A DNA stretch of 64,000 nucleotides from Hexactinellida sp. DTS-2022. Lineage: Eukaryota; Porifera; Hexactinellida. Made by a program: the position numbers and the translations under genes. The stretch covers positions 2,604,001 through 2,668,000 of the forward strand of contig JAPNXP010000015.1 of NCBI GenBank assembly GCA_028753945.1. Reading direction: 5' to 3'. The notes under the pieces were generated by a model. The model did not search any database, was not told the origin of the DNA, and saw only the letters and a list, made by a program, of their open reading frames with translations. The stretch's first letter is position 1, and every line of letters starts with the position of its first letter. This document shows, in pieces, positions 21,951 to 35,158 of the stretch.

Positions 21951-24900
21951 GTAGCAGGTGCCCTGGCCACACCTATATACTTAGAGGGCTGAAACTTGGA
22001 ATGTAGGTTCGGAGTCGACGTCTAATTTGCACCTGGGGTTACGATTTTTGATTACGAAATTTTGCACACATCTTTAACACCTTTCAAAATTTGTCTGGTC
22101 CATAACTCAAAATATGTTTTACTAAACCCCCAAATTTTATTTCATATTTGGATTCATCTTAAAATTCTGCGTCTGTTGGGAGAAGAAATTTTTCAATAAA
22201 GGGGTCAATTTCTGCCATAAATGGGGGTTAAAATTTCTTTGTTTACTCACACTTCAATTTCAGTAAAGTGTTAAATCTAATTCTATTGTTTCAACTTGTA
22301 ATAATTATATTGATTTAACTTGTTAAATCCTACTCTAGTGATTCAACTTGCGATAATTATATTGATTTTACTTATAAATTCCAGCTGGTTTCTATTTAAT
22401 TGTAGTATTACTATACAATGGATTAAATAAAATAATATAATATAAGGAATTTGTTGACTCACTCAACCAACCATGGATAACATTGCTAAAATAAATAACA
22501 GATAATATACCTTATTATCAATACATAATGAATGAATGGCATTAAACTCAAGATGGTTTATGATAGAACTGTTAAGATTTTACATTCCACAACTACGACA
22601 GATTAAGTGATTATATTTATTTCGGCGAGAATATTCTTGCACAATTAATGTACTGACGTAATTAATTATAATTAATTCCTTTTGTATTTAACTTATAGAC
22701 GGTTCCAATTGGATTATTGGGGTTATCGAGTACGTAGAATTCAAATTTTATAGTGAAATTCAATTTAAATTAATAATAATTGCAAATAATTGAACTTAAT
22801 TTATTTTGCTGTATATAATAATGGTGTTAAATAATTATAAATTAATTAAATATTTATACTAATTAGCTAAATTTCATTAATTTCAGAGATGATTCAGGAT
22901 AGAAACAAACTTTCAATTTATCAATTGGTCCTTATGCCACGTACCACCTATACAAGTGGGTCCTGACACCTTGAGGTGATTATGACATCGTCAAAAAAAT
23001 GTGTTTTTACAATTTAGTTAATTCGATATTTAAAATGGGTTAGTTGATGTTGGGTGATGACCCAACACTCACATAAAAAATGCTGAGTCATCAGCTATTA
23101 TATTCTACTGAAACTTGAATATCTTTGAAATGAAGTGATCAAAAACGAAACTTGCATCTCAATAAGGGTCGTTGCCTTCTGTAACACCTTTTTGAAATAA
23201 TTTAACACCTTCATAGTGATGATGACATGGCGAAAAAAAATCCAAAATTGCAGCTTGTGCCGACAGCATGTTCCTTTGGAGGCACTGTCAATAAACCACA
23301 ACCAAAATATAGTGCCCCCCAAGGAACATGCGTCGGCACAGGCTGCAATTTTGGATTTTTTTTATTTTTATTTTTTCTCCGTAGACGGTGCCCTGGCCAG
23401 AGCTTTATAGTTGATGGGCTGAAACTTGGCATGTTGGTGCGATGGGACCGTCTAATTTGCACCTGGGGTTACGATATTTGATTAACAAATTTTGGACACA
23501 TCTTTAACACCTTTCAAATTTTGTCTGGTCCATAACTCAAAAAATGTTTTACTAAACCCCCAATTTTTATTTCATATTTGGATTCACCGTAAAATTCTGC
23601 GTCTGATGGGAGAAGAAATCTTTCAATAAGGGGCTTAATCTCTGCCACAAATGGGGGTTGAAATTTCTTTGTTTACTCACACTTCAATTTCAGTAAAACT
23701 GTGAAATCTATTTCCATTGTTTCAACTTGTAATAATTATATTGATTTAACTTGTTAAATCTTTCACTATTGTTTCAACTTGCAATAATTATATTGATTTA
23801 ACTTGTGAATTCAAGCTGGCTTCTATTTTGCAATTGAAAATTAAGATTATATATTTCATAACAACGACATATTATGTGATTATATTTACTTCTGCGAGAA
23901 TATAATTGCACTGTTAATATACTGACGTAATTAATTATAAATAATTCAGTTTGTATTTAACTTATATAGAAGCTTCCAATTTGTATATTAGAGGTTATCG
24001 AGTGTGCGGAATTGAAATTTGATAGATAAATTAATTAATTAATTATTTATGACAAAATAATTGAACTTAATAATTGTATGTTGACATTGAAATTGGTGTC
24101 ATATTATAAATAATATTAATAATTATTTACACTAATTAATTAAATATCATAAATCTCAGAGATCATAGAAGATAGAAACAAACTTTCAATATATCAATTG
24201 GTCCTTATGACACGTGCCACCTATACAAGTGGGTCTTGACACCTTGATGTGATGATGACATCGTTAAAAAAATGTGTTTTTACAATTTTGTTAATTCGAT
24301 ATTTAAAATGGGTTCGTTAATGTTGGGTGATGACCCAACACCCACTTAAAAAATGCTGAGTCATTACAGATTATATTCTACTGAAACTTGAATATCTCTT
24401 TAATGAAGTGAGCTGAATGGAAACTTCCACCACTCTAAAGGGTCGTTGCCTTCTGAAACACCTTTCTGAAATAATTTAACACCTTCATAGTGATGATGAC
24501 ATGGCGAAAAAAAAAATCCAAAATTGCAGCCTGTGCCGACAGCATGTTCCTTTGGAGGCACTATCAATAAACCAACAACAAAATATAGTGCCACCAAAGG
24601 ATCATGCGTCGGCACAGGCTGCAATTTTGGATTTTTTTTTATTATTATTATTTTTTATCCGTAGCCACTCCACAGAACAGAGTTTTATAAACTAAGAGCC
24701 CAAATTTTCTGGATATGTGTCTCATGGGTTACAGATGTGCACCTGGGGTTACGATTTTTGATTAACAAATTTTGGACACATCTTTGACACCTTTCAAAAT
24801 TTGTCTGATCCATAACTCAAAAGATGTTTTACTAAACCCCAAAATTATATTTCATATTTGGATTCACCATAAAATTCTGCGTCTAATGGGTGAAGAAAAT

Positions 24901-27900
24901 TTTCAATAAATGGTTTAATTTCTGCCATAAATGGGGGTTGAAATTTCTTTGTTTACTAACACTTCAGATTAATTAAAAGTGTTAAATCTAATTCTATTGT
25001 TTCAACTTGTGATAATTATATTGATTCTACTTGTGAGATCGAGTAGGCTTCCATTTCTAATTGAAAACTAAGATTCTACATTCCATAACAACGACAGATT
25101 ATGTGATTATATTTACTTCTCCGTGAATATTCTTGCACAATGGATACATGACATATTTAATTCTAACTAATTCGCTCTGTGTTTAACTTATAGAGACGGT
25201 TCCAAATAGATTAGTGGGGTTATCGAGTGCGCTGAATTCAAATATGATAGTGAAATTCAATTTAGATTAATAATAATATACAAATAATTGAACTTAATTT
25301 ATTTTGATGTACATAATATTGGTGTTAAATTATTAATAGATTAATTAAATATTATACTAATTATCTAAATTTCATTAATCTCAGAAATGATATAAGATGG
25401 AAACAAACTTTCAATTTATCAATTGGTCCTTATGGCACGTGCCACCTATACAAGTGGGTCTTGACACCTTGAGGTGATGATGACATCGTTAAAAAAATGT
25501 GTTTTTACAATTTTGTTAATTCGATATTTAAAATGGGTTAGTTGATGTTGGGTGATGACCCAACACTCACATAAAAATGCTGAGTCATCAGCTATTATAA
25601 TCTACTCAAACTTGAATATCTCTAAAATGAAGTGAGCTAAATGGAAACTTCCACCACTCTAAGGGTCGATGCCTTCTGAAACACCTTTTTGAAATAATTT
25701 AACACCTTCATAGTGATGATGACATGGCGAAAAAAAAATCCAAAATAGCAGCTGTGCCGACAGCATGTTCCATTGGAGGCACTATCAATAAGCCACCACC
25801 AAAATATAGTGCCACCAAAGGAACATGCGTCGGCACAGGCTGCAATTTTGGATTTTATTAGTGCGTAGATCGTCCACAGAACAGAGTTTTATTAACTAAG
25901 AGCCCAAATATTCAGGATATGTGTCTCATGGGTTACAGATGTGCACCTGGGGTCACGATTTTTGATTATTTTTTTTGGACACATTTTTGCACCTGTTAAA
26001 TATTTAAACAGGAACAATAAATAGTGCGCGAATATTTAATTTATATGCATTCGATAGAGAATTAAATTCTACACCTTTTCACAGTGCATAAATTTTTAAA
26101 TTGGGTTTCGTTTGTGCCACAATTGAGTTGCAAGTTTCCTTTGTTTACTAACACTTCAGTTCAATTGAAAGTGTTAATCTAATTCGATTGTTTCAACGAG
26201 TTATTATTATATTGATTCAACTTGTGAGATCGAGTAGGCTTCTATTTTCAAATTGAAAAAAAAGATTATATATTTCATAACAACGACAGATTATGTGATT
26301 ATATTTACTTCTGCGAGAATATTATTGCACTATTAATATACTGACGTAATTAATTATAATTAATTCAGTCAGTATATTACTTATATAGATGCTTCCAATT
26401 TGTTTATTAGGGGTTATCGAGTGTGCGGAATTGAAATTTGATAGCCAAATTAATTAATTAATTATTTATGACAAAATAATTGAAATTGTTGTTAAATTAT
26501 AAGTAATATAAATAATTATTTATACTAATTAATTAAATATCATAAATCTCGGAGATTATAGAAGATAGAAACAAGTTTCAAATTTATCAATTGATCCTTA
26601 TGCCACATAACACCTCTACAAATGGATCTTGACACCTTGAGGTGATGATGACATCGTCAAAAAATGTGTTTTTACAATTTTGTGATTTCTATATTTCGAA
26701 TGGGTTAGTTGGTGTTGTGTCATCACCCAACACGCACATAAACAAAATTGCAGCCTGTGCCGACGCATGTTCCTTTGGTGGCACTATATTTGTTGGTGGT
26801 TTATAGATAGTGCCTCCAAAGGAACATGCTGTCGGCGCAGGCTGCAATTTTGGATTTTTTCGCCAAGTCATTAACGTCCAAGGTGTGAAGAACCATTTGT
26901 TCATTGTTCGGAGTCACAAGGAACGGTAGATAAATTTGAAGTTTGTTTCTATCATAAACCATCTTGAGTTTAATGCCATTCATTCATTATGTATTGATAA
27001 TAAATTATATTATTAGTTATTTATTCTAGCAATGTTATCCACGGTGATTTGAGTTTAGTCAACAAATTCCTTATATTATTATATTTTATTTAATCCATTG
27101 TATAGTAATACTACAATTAAATAGAAGCCAGCTGGAATTTATAAGTTGAATCAATTTAATTATCGCAAGTTGAAACAATAGTGAAAGATTTAACAAGTTA
27201 AATCAATATAATTATTACAAGTTAAAAGAATGGAATTAGATTTCACAGTTTTATTGAAATTGAAGTGTTGAGTAAACAAAGGAATTTCACCTCCCATTTA
27301 TGGCAGAAATTAAACCAATTTTAATAAAATTTCTTCTCCCATCAGACGCAGAATTTTAAGATGAATCTAAATATGAAATAAAATTTGGGGTTTATTAAAA
27401 CATATTTTGAGTTATGGACCAGACAAATTTTGAAAGGTGTTAAAGATGTGTCAAAAATTTCTTAATAAAAATTCGTAACCCCATGTACAAATTAGACGGT
27501 CCCTCCGCAACTACATGCCAAGTTTCAGCCCTCAATGTATACAGGTGTGGCCAGGGCACCTGCTACTGAGAAATAAAAATAATAAAAATAATAAAAATAA
27601 TAAAGGCAGTAAGATTAGAACTGGGCCACTATACTATAGTATAGTCGGCACAGTAAAAATGCTGACTCATCACTTATTATATTCTACTGAAACTTGAATA
27701 TCTTTGAAATGAAGTGATCTAAAATGAAACTTCCAACTCACTAAGGGTCGTTGCCTTTTGAAACACCTTTCTGAAATAATTTAACACCTTCATAGTGATG
27801 ATCACATGGCGGAAAAAAAATCCAAAATTGCAGCCTTTGCCGACAGCATGTTTCTTTGGAGCAAGGTTGAAACCGCTCGAACCGAATATTAGCATTCATG

Positions 27901-28789
27901 AATAGTTGCCCTATCGAATACTGATACTGATATTCGGTTGCTTCAACCGAATACTGATAATGATAATATTTGTTTACGTCAACCAAATACGAATATTGAT
28001 GATATTCGGTTGCTAGAACGAATACGAATACCTATGATCTTTGGTTGCCCTAACCGAATACGAATACACGTAATTAGAATATTCGGATGGAAAAACTAAT
28101 ATGAATACTGATCATATTCGCATGGGTGACCGAATACCGAATAATGATATTCTGTCGGGCAACCGAATACCGAATAATGATATTCGGTCGGGCAACCGAA
28201 TACCGAATAATGATATCCGGTTGACAACCGAATATCAATTATTCGCGAATAAGATTCGGTTCAACCAAATATATCAGTATTCGGTTGCAACCTTGCTTTG
28301 CAGGCACTATCAATAAACTACCAACAAAATATAGTGCCACCAAAGGAACATGCGTCGGCACAGGCTGCAATTTTGGATTTTTTTTCCTCCGTAGACAGTC
28401 CCCTGGTCAGAGCTTTATAGTTGATGGGCTGAAACTTGGCATGTAGGTGCGAATGGACAGTCTAATTTGCACCTGGGGTTACGATTTTTAAAAAAAGAAT
28501 TCAAAGAATTTCTTGTCCATAACTAAAGAAATGTTATACTAAACCCTCAATTTCTATTTCACCATAGGATTCAGCATAAAATTATGCGTCTGATGGGAGA
28601 AGACAAATTTAAAGAATAGGTTTAATTCATGCCATAAATGGAGGGTGAAATTTCTTTGTTTACTCACACTTCAGTTTCAGTAAAAGTGTTAAATCTAATT
28701 CTATTGTTTCAACTTGTAATAATTATATCGATTTAACTTGTTAAATCTTACTCTATTGATTCAACTCGCGATTATTATACTGATTTAAC
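21951..28789. repeat. Units of 0.9-1.4 kb, each ending in a 120-bp hairpin
   Basis: Units start near CTCCGTAG (21949, 23378, 24658, 25861, 28386), followed by a GCACCTGGGGTTACGA segment, ATTTGTCTG and CATAACTC segments and an AT-rich body. They end with a GACATGGCGAAAAAAAATCC segment and a hairpin. Hairpins lie at 23238-23358, 24514-24635, 25737-25856, 26745-26858 (inverted) and 27818-28380 (split by an insert). The unit from about 27600 down to 26745 is inverted. All short open frames here arise from the hairpin arms in both directions; I see no gene. The type of element is unknown. Confidence 0.8.
27862..28295. mobile_element. 434-bp hAT-like MITE inside a hairpin arm
   Basis: Ends CAAGGTTGAAACCG and, inverted, CAAGGTTGCAACCG; flanks CTTTGGAG (27854-27861) and CTTTGCAG (28296-28303) differ at one base. 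The core is a degenerate array of units with AACCGAATACCGAATAATGA and ATATTCGGT. It splits the left arm of a unit-end hairpin. Confidence 0.8.
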
Positions 28790-29004
28790 CGTGACCTTCG
28801 TTATATAAGGCCTTACTACTACTCCGAACCATGGATTACTTAAAGGCCATTGATCATTAGCTGACATATCTTTATCTCAATAGCTAGTAATGACAGACCT
28901 GAGAAATGCATTATAATTATATAGGAAGTTAGGTAACATGATATAAGGGATACTTAACACCCTTTAGAATTGTGATATATCACCATTTGATTACGTAATC
29001 GCTA

Positions 29005-30075
29005 TTTTTCGTTGGAATTATCGTGTTTTTATAGCCTGCTTTTAACATAGTTAAAACTAGGATCTTAAGGGAAATAATAGAGTATAAATCCGGTATATGA
29101 CTAGTCCAACCATTGGAGAGGTCAATGTACGACAATTTACCAATAATATCAGCAATTAACGAAATTGAAAACTTAGCTTTTGTGGTTGCACTCCCTTCTC
29201 TGCTTAGTTTCATTGCTGTTTCAGTCAGGGTTACTTCTTTCTGTTCTCTTGAGAATCTCCTCGGTCTTTCATTGGTGACAGAGAGGTTTGGGAAAATGCA
29301 TGGTATCGCAGACTTAGATAACGGCATATTTTTGGCGAGGTACATCAACATATTTACTTCCATCAAAATATCTTATTGATTTTTCGATATCTTCCTCTTT
29401 AAAGTGGAGTATGCATATCTAGATGTATACAAAAATACAGTTGAAGTGGAACCTTGTTAATCAATTATTACCTACACGGTTAAATAAGGTGTATTTGAGG
29501 TCAAACTAAGGAAAATTTCAATAACGAGGTTCAGATTGCATAATCAACACTTGTACTTGTAATTAAGGAGATAGAATATCAAATTGAATGTATATTATCA
29601 AAACATGCAAAATGCTTCTTTAAGCATTCCAAACATACTTTGATAGACTATCTATTCAATTCCGAAAGGAAAATTGGATTCGGACATTTTTAACCTTTTT
29701 GACATCATCCAAAGGTCAAAATCATCGTCTTATAGAAAAAGATGGCCATAGAATCCTGAATTATTGTAAATTCATGAAAAATGATATATTTTAATTTAGC
29801 CACTCCTAGCAATACTTTGACTTGCCATCTATCCAAATCCGAAAGAAAAATTTGATTCGGCCATTTATTTGACCTTTTTGACGTCACTAAAGGTCAAAAT
29901 TTGCGTTTTTGGACAGTACTAATTATTCTAAGAAGGACGTAGACTTGTTGTTTTGGTAGTCTTCTCTGGGTCTGGGAATAGCCTTGAACCATTTTTCCCG
30001 AAGATCCTCATCTTTTGGGAAATTAAAAATTTTCGTGAAATCTTCTCCTCTGGCACAACACAAGACATCGTATTC
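29005..30075 (-). pseudogene. THAP transposase fragment
   Basis: Reading down from about 30075, CCARGEDFTKIFNFPKDEDL and REKWFKAIPR are the first half of a THAP finger. The second half, ICILHFKEEDIEKSIRYFDG and VDVPR, appears at about 29415-29330, followed by a segment like that after the AVP box in the other copies (RRFSREQKEVTLTETAMKLS, then LSNGWTSHIPDL). About 0.5 kb with two copies of a 185-bp repeat separates the halves. No catalytic core remains. Confidence 0.75.
29610..29905. repeat. Two tandem copies of a roughly 185-bp repeat
   Basis: Two copies of a sequence with TATCYA-AATCCGAAAG, GATTCGG and ACCTTTTTGACRTCA followed by AAAGGTCAAAAT (about 29645-29720 and 29830-29905). A third copy lies at about 62300-62385. 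They split the THAP finger of copy 5. Confidence 0.65.
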
Positions 30076-30439
30076 AGATAGATAATATACTGGTTGAGTA
30101 TGTATTTGGAATAAGTGCGAGTGGATTGGAATAGAATAGAAGGGGCAATTTAAAAAAATTAGAATCCCATTAAAAGCCTTATAAATTATTGTCCCAATGA
30201 ACAATTCAAATAGGAAAAGTATTCGTGTTAGTATATTATTAAATTTGTGCAAAATGAACACAATTCATACTACACGAGGCTGATTGTAACTATTCAATAA
30301 GGATTTTATTAAACTAATGTACAAAATAACGAAAAAGCATTTTGTCAAATTGAAGTATTTAACCAATCCCTGCTCCAAAATTTTTAGTGACCACCATTGC
30401 CTTAGTGTATAGAATGCTATGACCCAGGCTTGTGTTTTA

Positions 30440-31190
30440 ATAGTATAGATTACAATTATGACAAATAATTAAATAAATAAATTCAAGTTGACATTGAAAT
30501 TGGTGTTAAATTATTAATGATATAAATAATTATTATACTAATTAATTGTATATCATAAATTTCAGAGATGTTACAAGATACTAGATACAAACTTCCAATT
30601 TATCAATTGATCGTTGTGCCACGTAACACCTCTACAAATGGGTCTTGACACCTTGAGGTGATGATGACATTGTCAAAAAAATGTGTTTTTACAATTTTGT
30701 GAATTGTATAATTCGAATGGGTTGGTTGGTGGGGAATGAACACCCAACACGCAGTGCCCGATTAACCATGAGGCACCTGAGGCACAGGCCTCAGGCCCCC
30801 AGCCTCTAGGGGCTCTATCGGGAGGTCTAAGGGGCCCCAAATTGAGCTGTGCCTCAGGCCCCCATCTAGCTTAATCGGGCCCTGCCAACACGCACATAAA
30901 AAATGCTGACTCATCACCTATTATTCTTCTGAAATTTGAATATCTCTGAAATGAAGTGAGCTAAAACGAAACTTCCAACTCACAAATGGTCGTTCCCTTC
31001 CGAAACACCTTTCTGAATTGGTTTAACACCTTCATGGTATGATGAGATGGCGAAAAATCCAAAATTTCAGCTGTACTGACAGCATTTACTTTGGAGGCAC
31101 TATCCATTAACCAGCTAGTAGCCACCAAAAAATGTGCCTACAAAAGGAAATGCGTCGCCACAGCTGCAATTTGGGATTTTTTTACTCAGT
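30440..31190. repeat. Diverged hairpin unit upstream of OGDH
   Basis: This continues the 1.2-kb unit family after the copy-5 THAP insertion: GTTGACATTGAAATTGGTGT, then CACCTTGAGGTGATGATGAC, then a decayed end hairpin at about 31056-31180. One MITE is nested in it (30752-30884). Nothing more is recognised between 31191 and the OGDH start codon at 31472. Confidence 0.75.
30752..30884. mobile_element. 133-bp hAT-like MITE
   Basis: Ends CAGTGCCCGATTAA and, inverted, CAGGGCCCGATTAA; an exact 8-bp TSD, CCAACACG, lies at 30744-30751 and 30885-30892. The GC-rich core folds on GAGGCACAGGCCTCAGGC and GCCTCAGGCCCCC. Confidence 0.9.
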
Positions 31191-31471
31191 AGTTAGATTA
31201 TATCTGATGCACTTTTAGCACTCATAGTCTCATATGTGCTATAAACACAGAAAATTCAATTCGATCGGTCTAGTAGTTGGCTATGAACTACCCGATACCC
31301 TACTCACCCCTTGAGGCTTGAACTGGGTCGGCAGTAAATCTCGCCAAAATTTACTATAATTATTATGCTAAATCAGATTATCTCGTTTATTCTTTTCGAT
31401 GAATTTTTAATTTTAATTGAAATAAGTTGTTACGTTTATTGACTTTAGTATTTATATATTGCTAGCCACTC

Positions 31472-31693
31472 ATGCACCGTTTCCTTTCAGTTACCACTCG
31501 TTGTTTATCCACCTATTCATTTACTAAATTTTTCTCTCCTTTTCGGAATTGTTTCATTTTACCATCACGTAATCAACAGTATTCTTCTCAACTCAAATTG
31601 GAGGATGGAGAGAGCTTTATGATTGGAAACAATGCTCTATATTTGGAAGAACTTTATTCTAGATGGACCAATGATCCAATTTCTGTACACAAT
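31472..31693 (+). CDS. OGDH: 2-oxoglutarate dehydrogenase E1, exon 1
   Basis: Exon 1 encodes 74 residues. The first 45 or so are rich in Arg, Ser and Phe with few acids, as in a mitochondrial targeting peptide. Then comes the E1 N-terminal block: ESFMIGNNALYLEELYSRW and DPISVHN, matching the family's SFL-G-N-YVEELY-W and P-SVH-SW. E1 decarboxylates 2-oxoglutarate with thiamine diphosphate in the TCA cycle. A donor (AAT|GTAAGT) ends the exon in phase 0. The start is the first ATG (31472); no promoter is recognised. A DHTKD1-type paralogue is less likely given this segment. Confidence 0.85.
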
Positions 31694-31988
31694 GTAAGTA
31701 TATTTTGTTGAATGAAATTTAATTACCGATAACTGACTTGTCTTTATTTCAATGATTTTGCCCAACATTCCTCCATCGGGGCAAATCGATTCCACCTAGT
31801 ATAAGGCTCTATTCTAGTGATAAATATTTGTTAATCAACTTGTTCCGCTCTCTTGAACATTACCCGCGATTTGAATAAGTAATACAGACTGGATATAATA
31901 CTGTTTATTTTTGTAATTTGACTGGGATGTGCGTTATTTATGATTTGTTTGCGTAATTGTTTTATCTTAACTTCCTTAATCAATATAG

Positions 31989-32132
31989 ACTTGGAATAAT
32001 TTATTCCTCAGTTTATCAAATGAAGAGGACAGTACCTATTCAGATTTGAAGAAGGGCGATCTCTTTGTAACTATGGATACCAAAGAAATTCATGATCATT
32101 TGCGGGTACAAGGCCTCATAAAAGCTTACCAG
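31989..32132 (+). CDS. OGDH: 2-oxoglutarate dehydrogenase E1, exon 2
   Basis: Exon 2 (48 codons) follows acceptor CAATATAG and continues in phase 0: TWNNLFLSLSNEED, then IHDHLRVQGLIKAYQ, which is the conserved H-x-V-Q-LI-AYQ helix before the RGHH segment. It is shorter than vertebrate exons in the acidic linker. Donor CAG|GTACAC ends it at 32132. The intron to exon 3 is 16,612 bp and holds two THAP elements, a MULE and many short repeats. Confidence 0.85.
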
Positions 32133-32640
32133 GTACACTTATTCAGATTCATTTTTCATCTCTGCCCTAGGGCTCCTTCTGAGATAATGCGCGAAAGGTT
32201 CAGCTTGTAGTTAATTCATTCATTTACACACAAACGGGATAAAAATCTATGTATTATTTTCTCCATATTTTGGATTTCACTCTAGACCCATAAGCTAATA
32301 GATCCTTTACAGTTGCTGCCTGGGAGATAATTAATATACAATCATTTTTTGCAGTAAATGAATCCCATTCACGTATCAATAAATTAGTTTTACATTCCAA
32401 TTGCAATTATATCAGCGTTTTTAATATTGATAGATATTTTTAAGTCAACTAATTCCAGAGCTTCGTATACTTAATAGTCTAAGATGGTATTATAATTGCG
32501 TAAACTTTAAAATATTTCTGTTGTTTTTTGTACTTTTTATAGAGATTTATATTTATACATTTATTTGTGTTTTTATATTATTTTATTTTTTTAGTTAAGT
32601 ATTTGATTAACTAAAAATATATATATATAAAAATATATCA
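32133..32640 (+). other. Start of OGDH intron 2
   Basis: AT-rich intron sequence without recognised coding or repeats, from the donor to the first transposon border at 32643. A T-rich and TA-repeat stretch lies at 32570-32640. Confidence 0.6.
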
Positions 32641-33256
32641 TACAGTATACTCCGCCATAGCCTACTCTATATATGGCCTGACAGTAGATGTACCAGGGAT
32701 GCACAAGAAGATGGGAAATTTTAATTTTTTAATGTTTTCTATATTGAACTACTAAGTTCTTTATACGTCTCTAGGTCGTAAACATAACTCAGCCCTGCTA
32801 GCCCGTGATTAGTATTAGCTGTAATGAGAAGGGTGATTGGATTTTCATATTTTAATAGTATTAATAAACACAAACAGTACGATTTCTAATATTAATATAC
32901 AGTAAATAATACACAATTATTTGCTTTCTTTCCTCTCTCCTCTTTCTCTCTCTGGCTCTAACAGTGACACACGACACACTTAACTACATAATAGAAATAA
33001 GAATAAACCGAGTAATTCAAATATTGGTATTAAAATACAAATAAGTAGAGACATAATTAAGATAATTTCTTTAATTTAGTACGCTTTTCTATACTTTTTG
33101 AAAGAACCAGCGAGTTATACTTCCTACACTTTGTTTACAAGAAAGCAATTCGCTGTGGTAAAGACTAGCTTCGATCAAATGTTCCAACTAAACACACCAC
33201 AGCTAATACAAGTAGACTTCCAAATACTTGGATCACGATTATCACTATCTTCCAAA

Positions 33257-33520
33257 TACCGTATTTACTCGAATAGTAGCCTAGGCGATTATTGTTTTTT
33301 ACTCCATTTTTCGACCAATAATTTTGAGCAATTTTCTAGAATATCACATTTTATTTCAATTTAATTATGATAATCGGTTGATAATCGTATTGTGAGTTAT
33401 ATTAGATGTAAATGTTTACTCCGGGTAGCAGTAATAAATTTTTATTTGCTACTTTAGGGGGGCGATTATTGGAGGTAGGCGATTATTCGAATAGAGGCTA
33501 CTATTCGAATAAATACGGTA
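33257..33520. mobile_element. 264-bp MITE with TACCGTATTTACTCGAAT-type ends
   Basis: Left TACCGTATTTACTCGAATAG and right inverse TACCGTATTTATTCGAATAG; both continue into TAGCCT and GGCGATTATT segments. The superfamily is not assigned. It is nested in THAP copy 3. Confidence 0.8.
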
Positions 33521-33859
33521 CATCAACGTGAGTTCAACTAGTATTTTTCTAGAAGGTCCACTTACAAGCTTTGCCAACAGCTCTTTATTGTTTTCGATGG
33601 CACTAAAGGACTTCCATATAACAAATATGGAATTTAAACTGGCTCAGATGGATATTTAAGTCCGCCACGGTCCGTTAGAAGCAGAAGTTTTATACTGAGG
33701 GTCCAGGTCAAAATCAAGGAGAAATTATTTATCAACTGTTAACATATGTAGACAGACATGACACGGTTTTGTTTGTTTCGGGTACTGATGGACAGTATAG
33801 CCTACAATAAAGGCTAATGATTGAAGCAACTGTGAACTACCTCGGTTCAAGGATTTGAA

Positions 33860-35158
33860 GATAGGAGATGTAATAATTAGAACCCGACATCATACGGTAT
33901 AGACCGAAATGGTGTTCCAAGGGATCCGTCTGTAGAAAGGAGGACAACACATATGTAAAGCCACAAGATTGAGTCAAATGGTTAGTAATTTGTGGTAAGG
34001 CAATACAAGCATGTCTAAAACTGGTGTATGTTTGTTTACTCAGTCTGCCAATTTTTTCTGCTTAAGTTTGCCAAGCATCTAACCAAAAACTACACGAGTC
34101 AAAAATAGAAATCGTTCGTCATTAAAAGTCAAAGGTCTAGAGAATTTATCGTTCAAACGTATTCCTTTAAATGGTGTGTTAATGTTGAATAATTACCAAA
34201 AGTAAGAAGGGTATCAACAAACTCAGGATTATTATTCCTATATTCTGGATAACGCAAGATAGTTCTGGACAGTTAGCGCAGATATTGTTAATTCGTTAGC
34301 GACTTTCAAAACCAGTTTGACATTTTGACGCTCTATGCTAGACGGAAAACACGACTTCATAGTCAAATGAGGAGCTAACTTGGCTAAACTTGTTCTTTCT
34401 GAATTAGATAATTGACATACATCTTAAAAGGATACACAACCGAACTTAAGGGGATAATCACAATAAGAACTAGAGTTGTATTTTAAAGCAAGTTCCTGCA
34501 AAACAGATTCAATTTCTCGGATGTCACTAATTGCAGCAATGGGAACGGATATACTCTGTCCATTAAAATAGGCTGAGGTGGATAAATAAACATTGATTTC
34601 AAAGAACAAATCTACTGAGATATTTTTTTCAGCCATTTTAGCGGGAACAAACGTTATGTTGCTCTCATTAAGCAAACCACACCAACCAACTATTAGGTAA
34701 ATAAATAAGGTTAACTTATCTTTCAAGTCCTGTCGAGAGTTGACCACAAACTTCTCTTTCTCTTGACTCTCGGATCTCAAGCTGAGTTGTAGTGTTTGGT
34801 TCATCAAGTCTTCCTCTTTTGCATCGTATGACAAGCAATTCCGTTTGTTAGGTTTGGATGAGTAATACGCTGGGCAGCCGGGCAGCAAACTTGGTACAGC
34901 GCCTTCCTTCAGGTTTGGCTTCGCCCGCGGTGCTTCAGTAAAAGTACCATCTCCTCTTGGGACTTGGAAAGTGCAGTCTATGTCTTCTTTCTGAAAATGG
35001 TTAATACTTACATAGACCACCTTCAGGTCACTGACATTCTCGCGACGAAGAGCGCATGTCCAGGCATGATTCAGGGTTGGTGGATTTTGAGACATCTTGA
35101 ACACAGGAGAATGGTCATCTGGGTTGTAGTTGCTCTTGCATCCGGGGACAGAACACAT
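33860..35158 (-). pseudogene. THAP-domain transposase, decayed
   Basis: The first frame (35158-34424) starts MCSVPGCKSNY and keeps the first Cys pair (C2, C7) and the His (H54), but the third zinc ligand is Ser51 (VSINHF), so the finger is probably dead. The AVPSLLPGCP box follows. Downstream only scraps of the core remain: SIERQNVKLVLKVANELT near 34300 and an INTPFKGIRLNDKFSRPLTF stretch near 34140, with stops and shifts. The first acidic motif is not found, so a part is deleted. Confidence 0.85.

Larger units (their letters stand above)
28790..30300 (-). mobile_element. THAP/P-element-like transposon, copy 5, truncated
   Basis: The left end begins CGTGACCTTCGTTATATAAG and its first 270 bp match both arms of the foldback element at 49235-50494. 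It interrupts one of the 1.2-kb units after ATTTAAC (28783-28789). The partner end is not found; unit sequence resumes near 30440. A THAP gene fragment lies inside on the minus strand. The right border given is approximate. Confidence 0.7.

Noticed and set aside
23098..23481. Several short proteins on both strands around the unit-end hairpin
   Set aside because: They come from the hairpin arms read in each direction and recur with shifts in each unit; no start context or domain.
29113..29379. Plus-strand 88-residue protein
   Set aside because: It is the antisense shadow of the THAP fragment, whose minus-strand motifs are specific.
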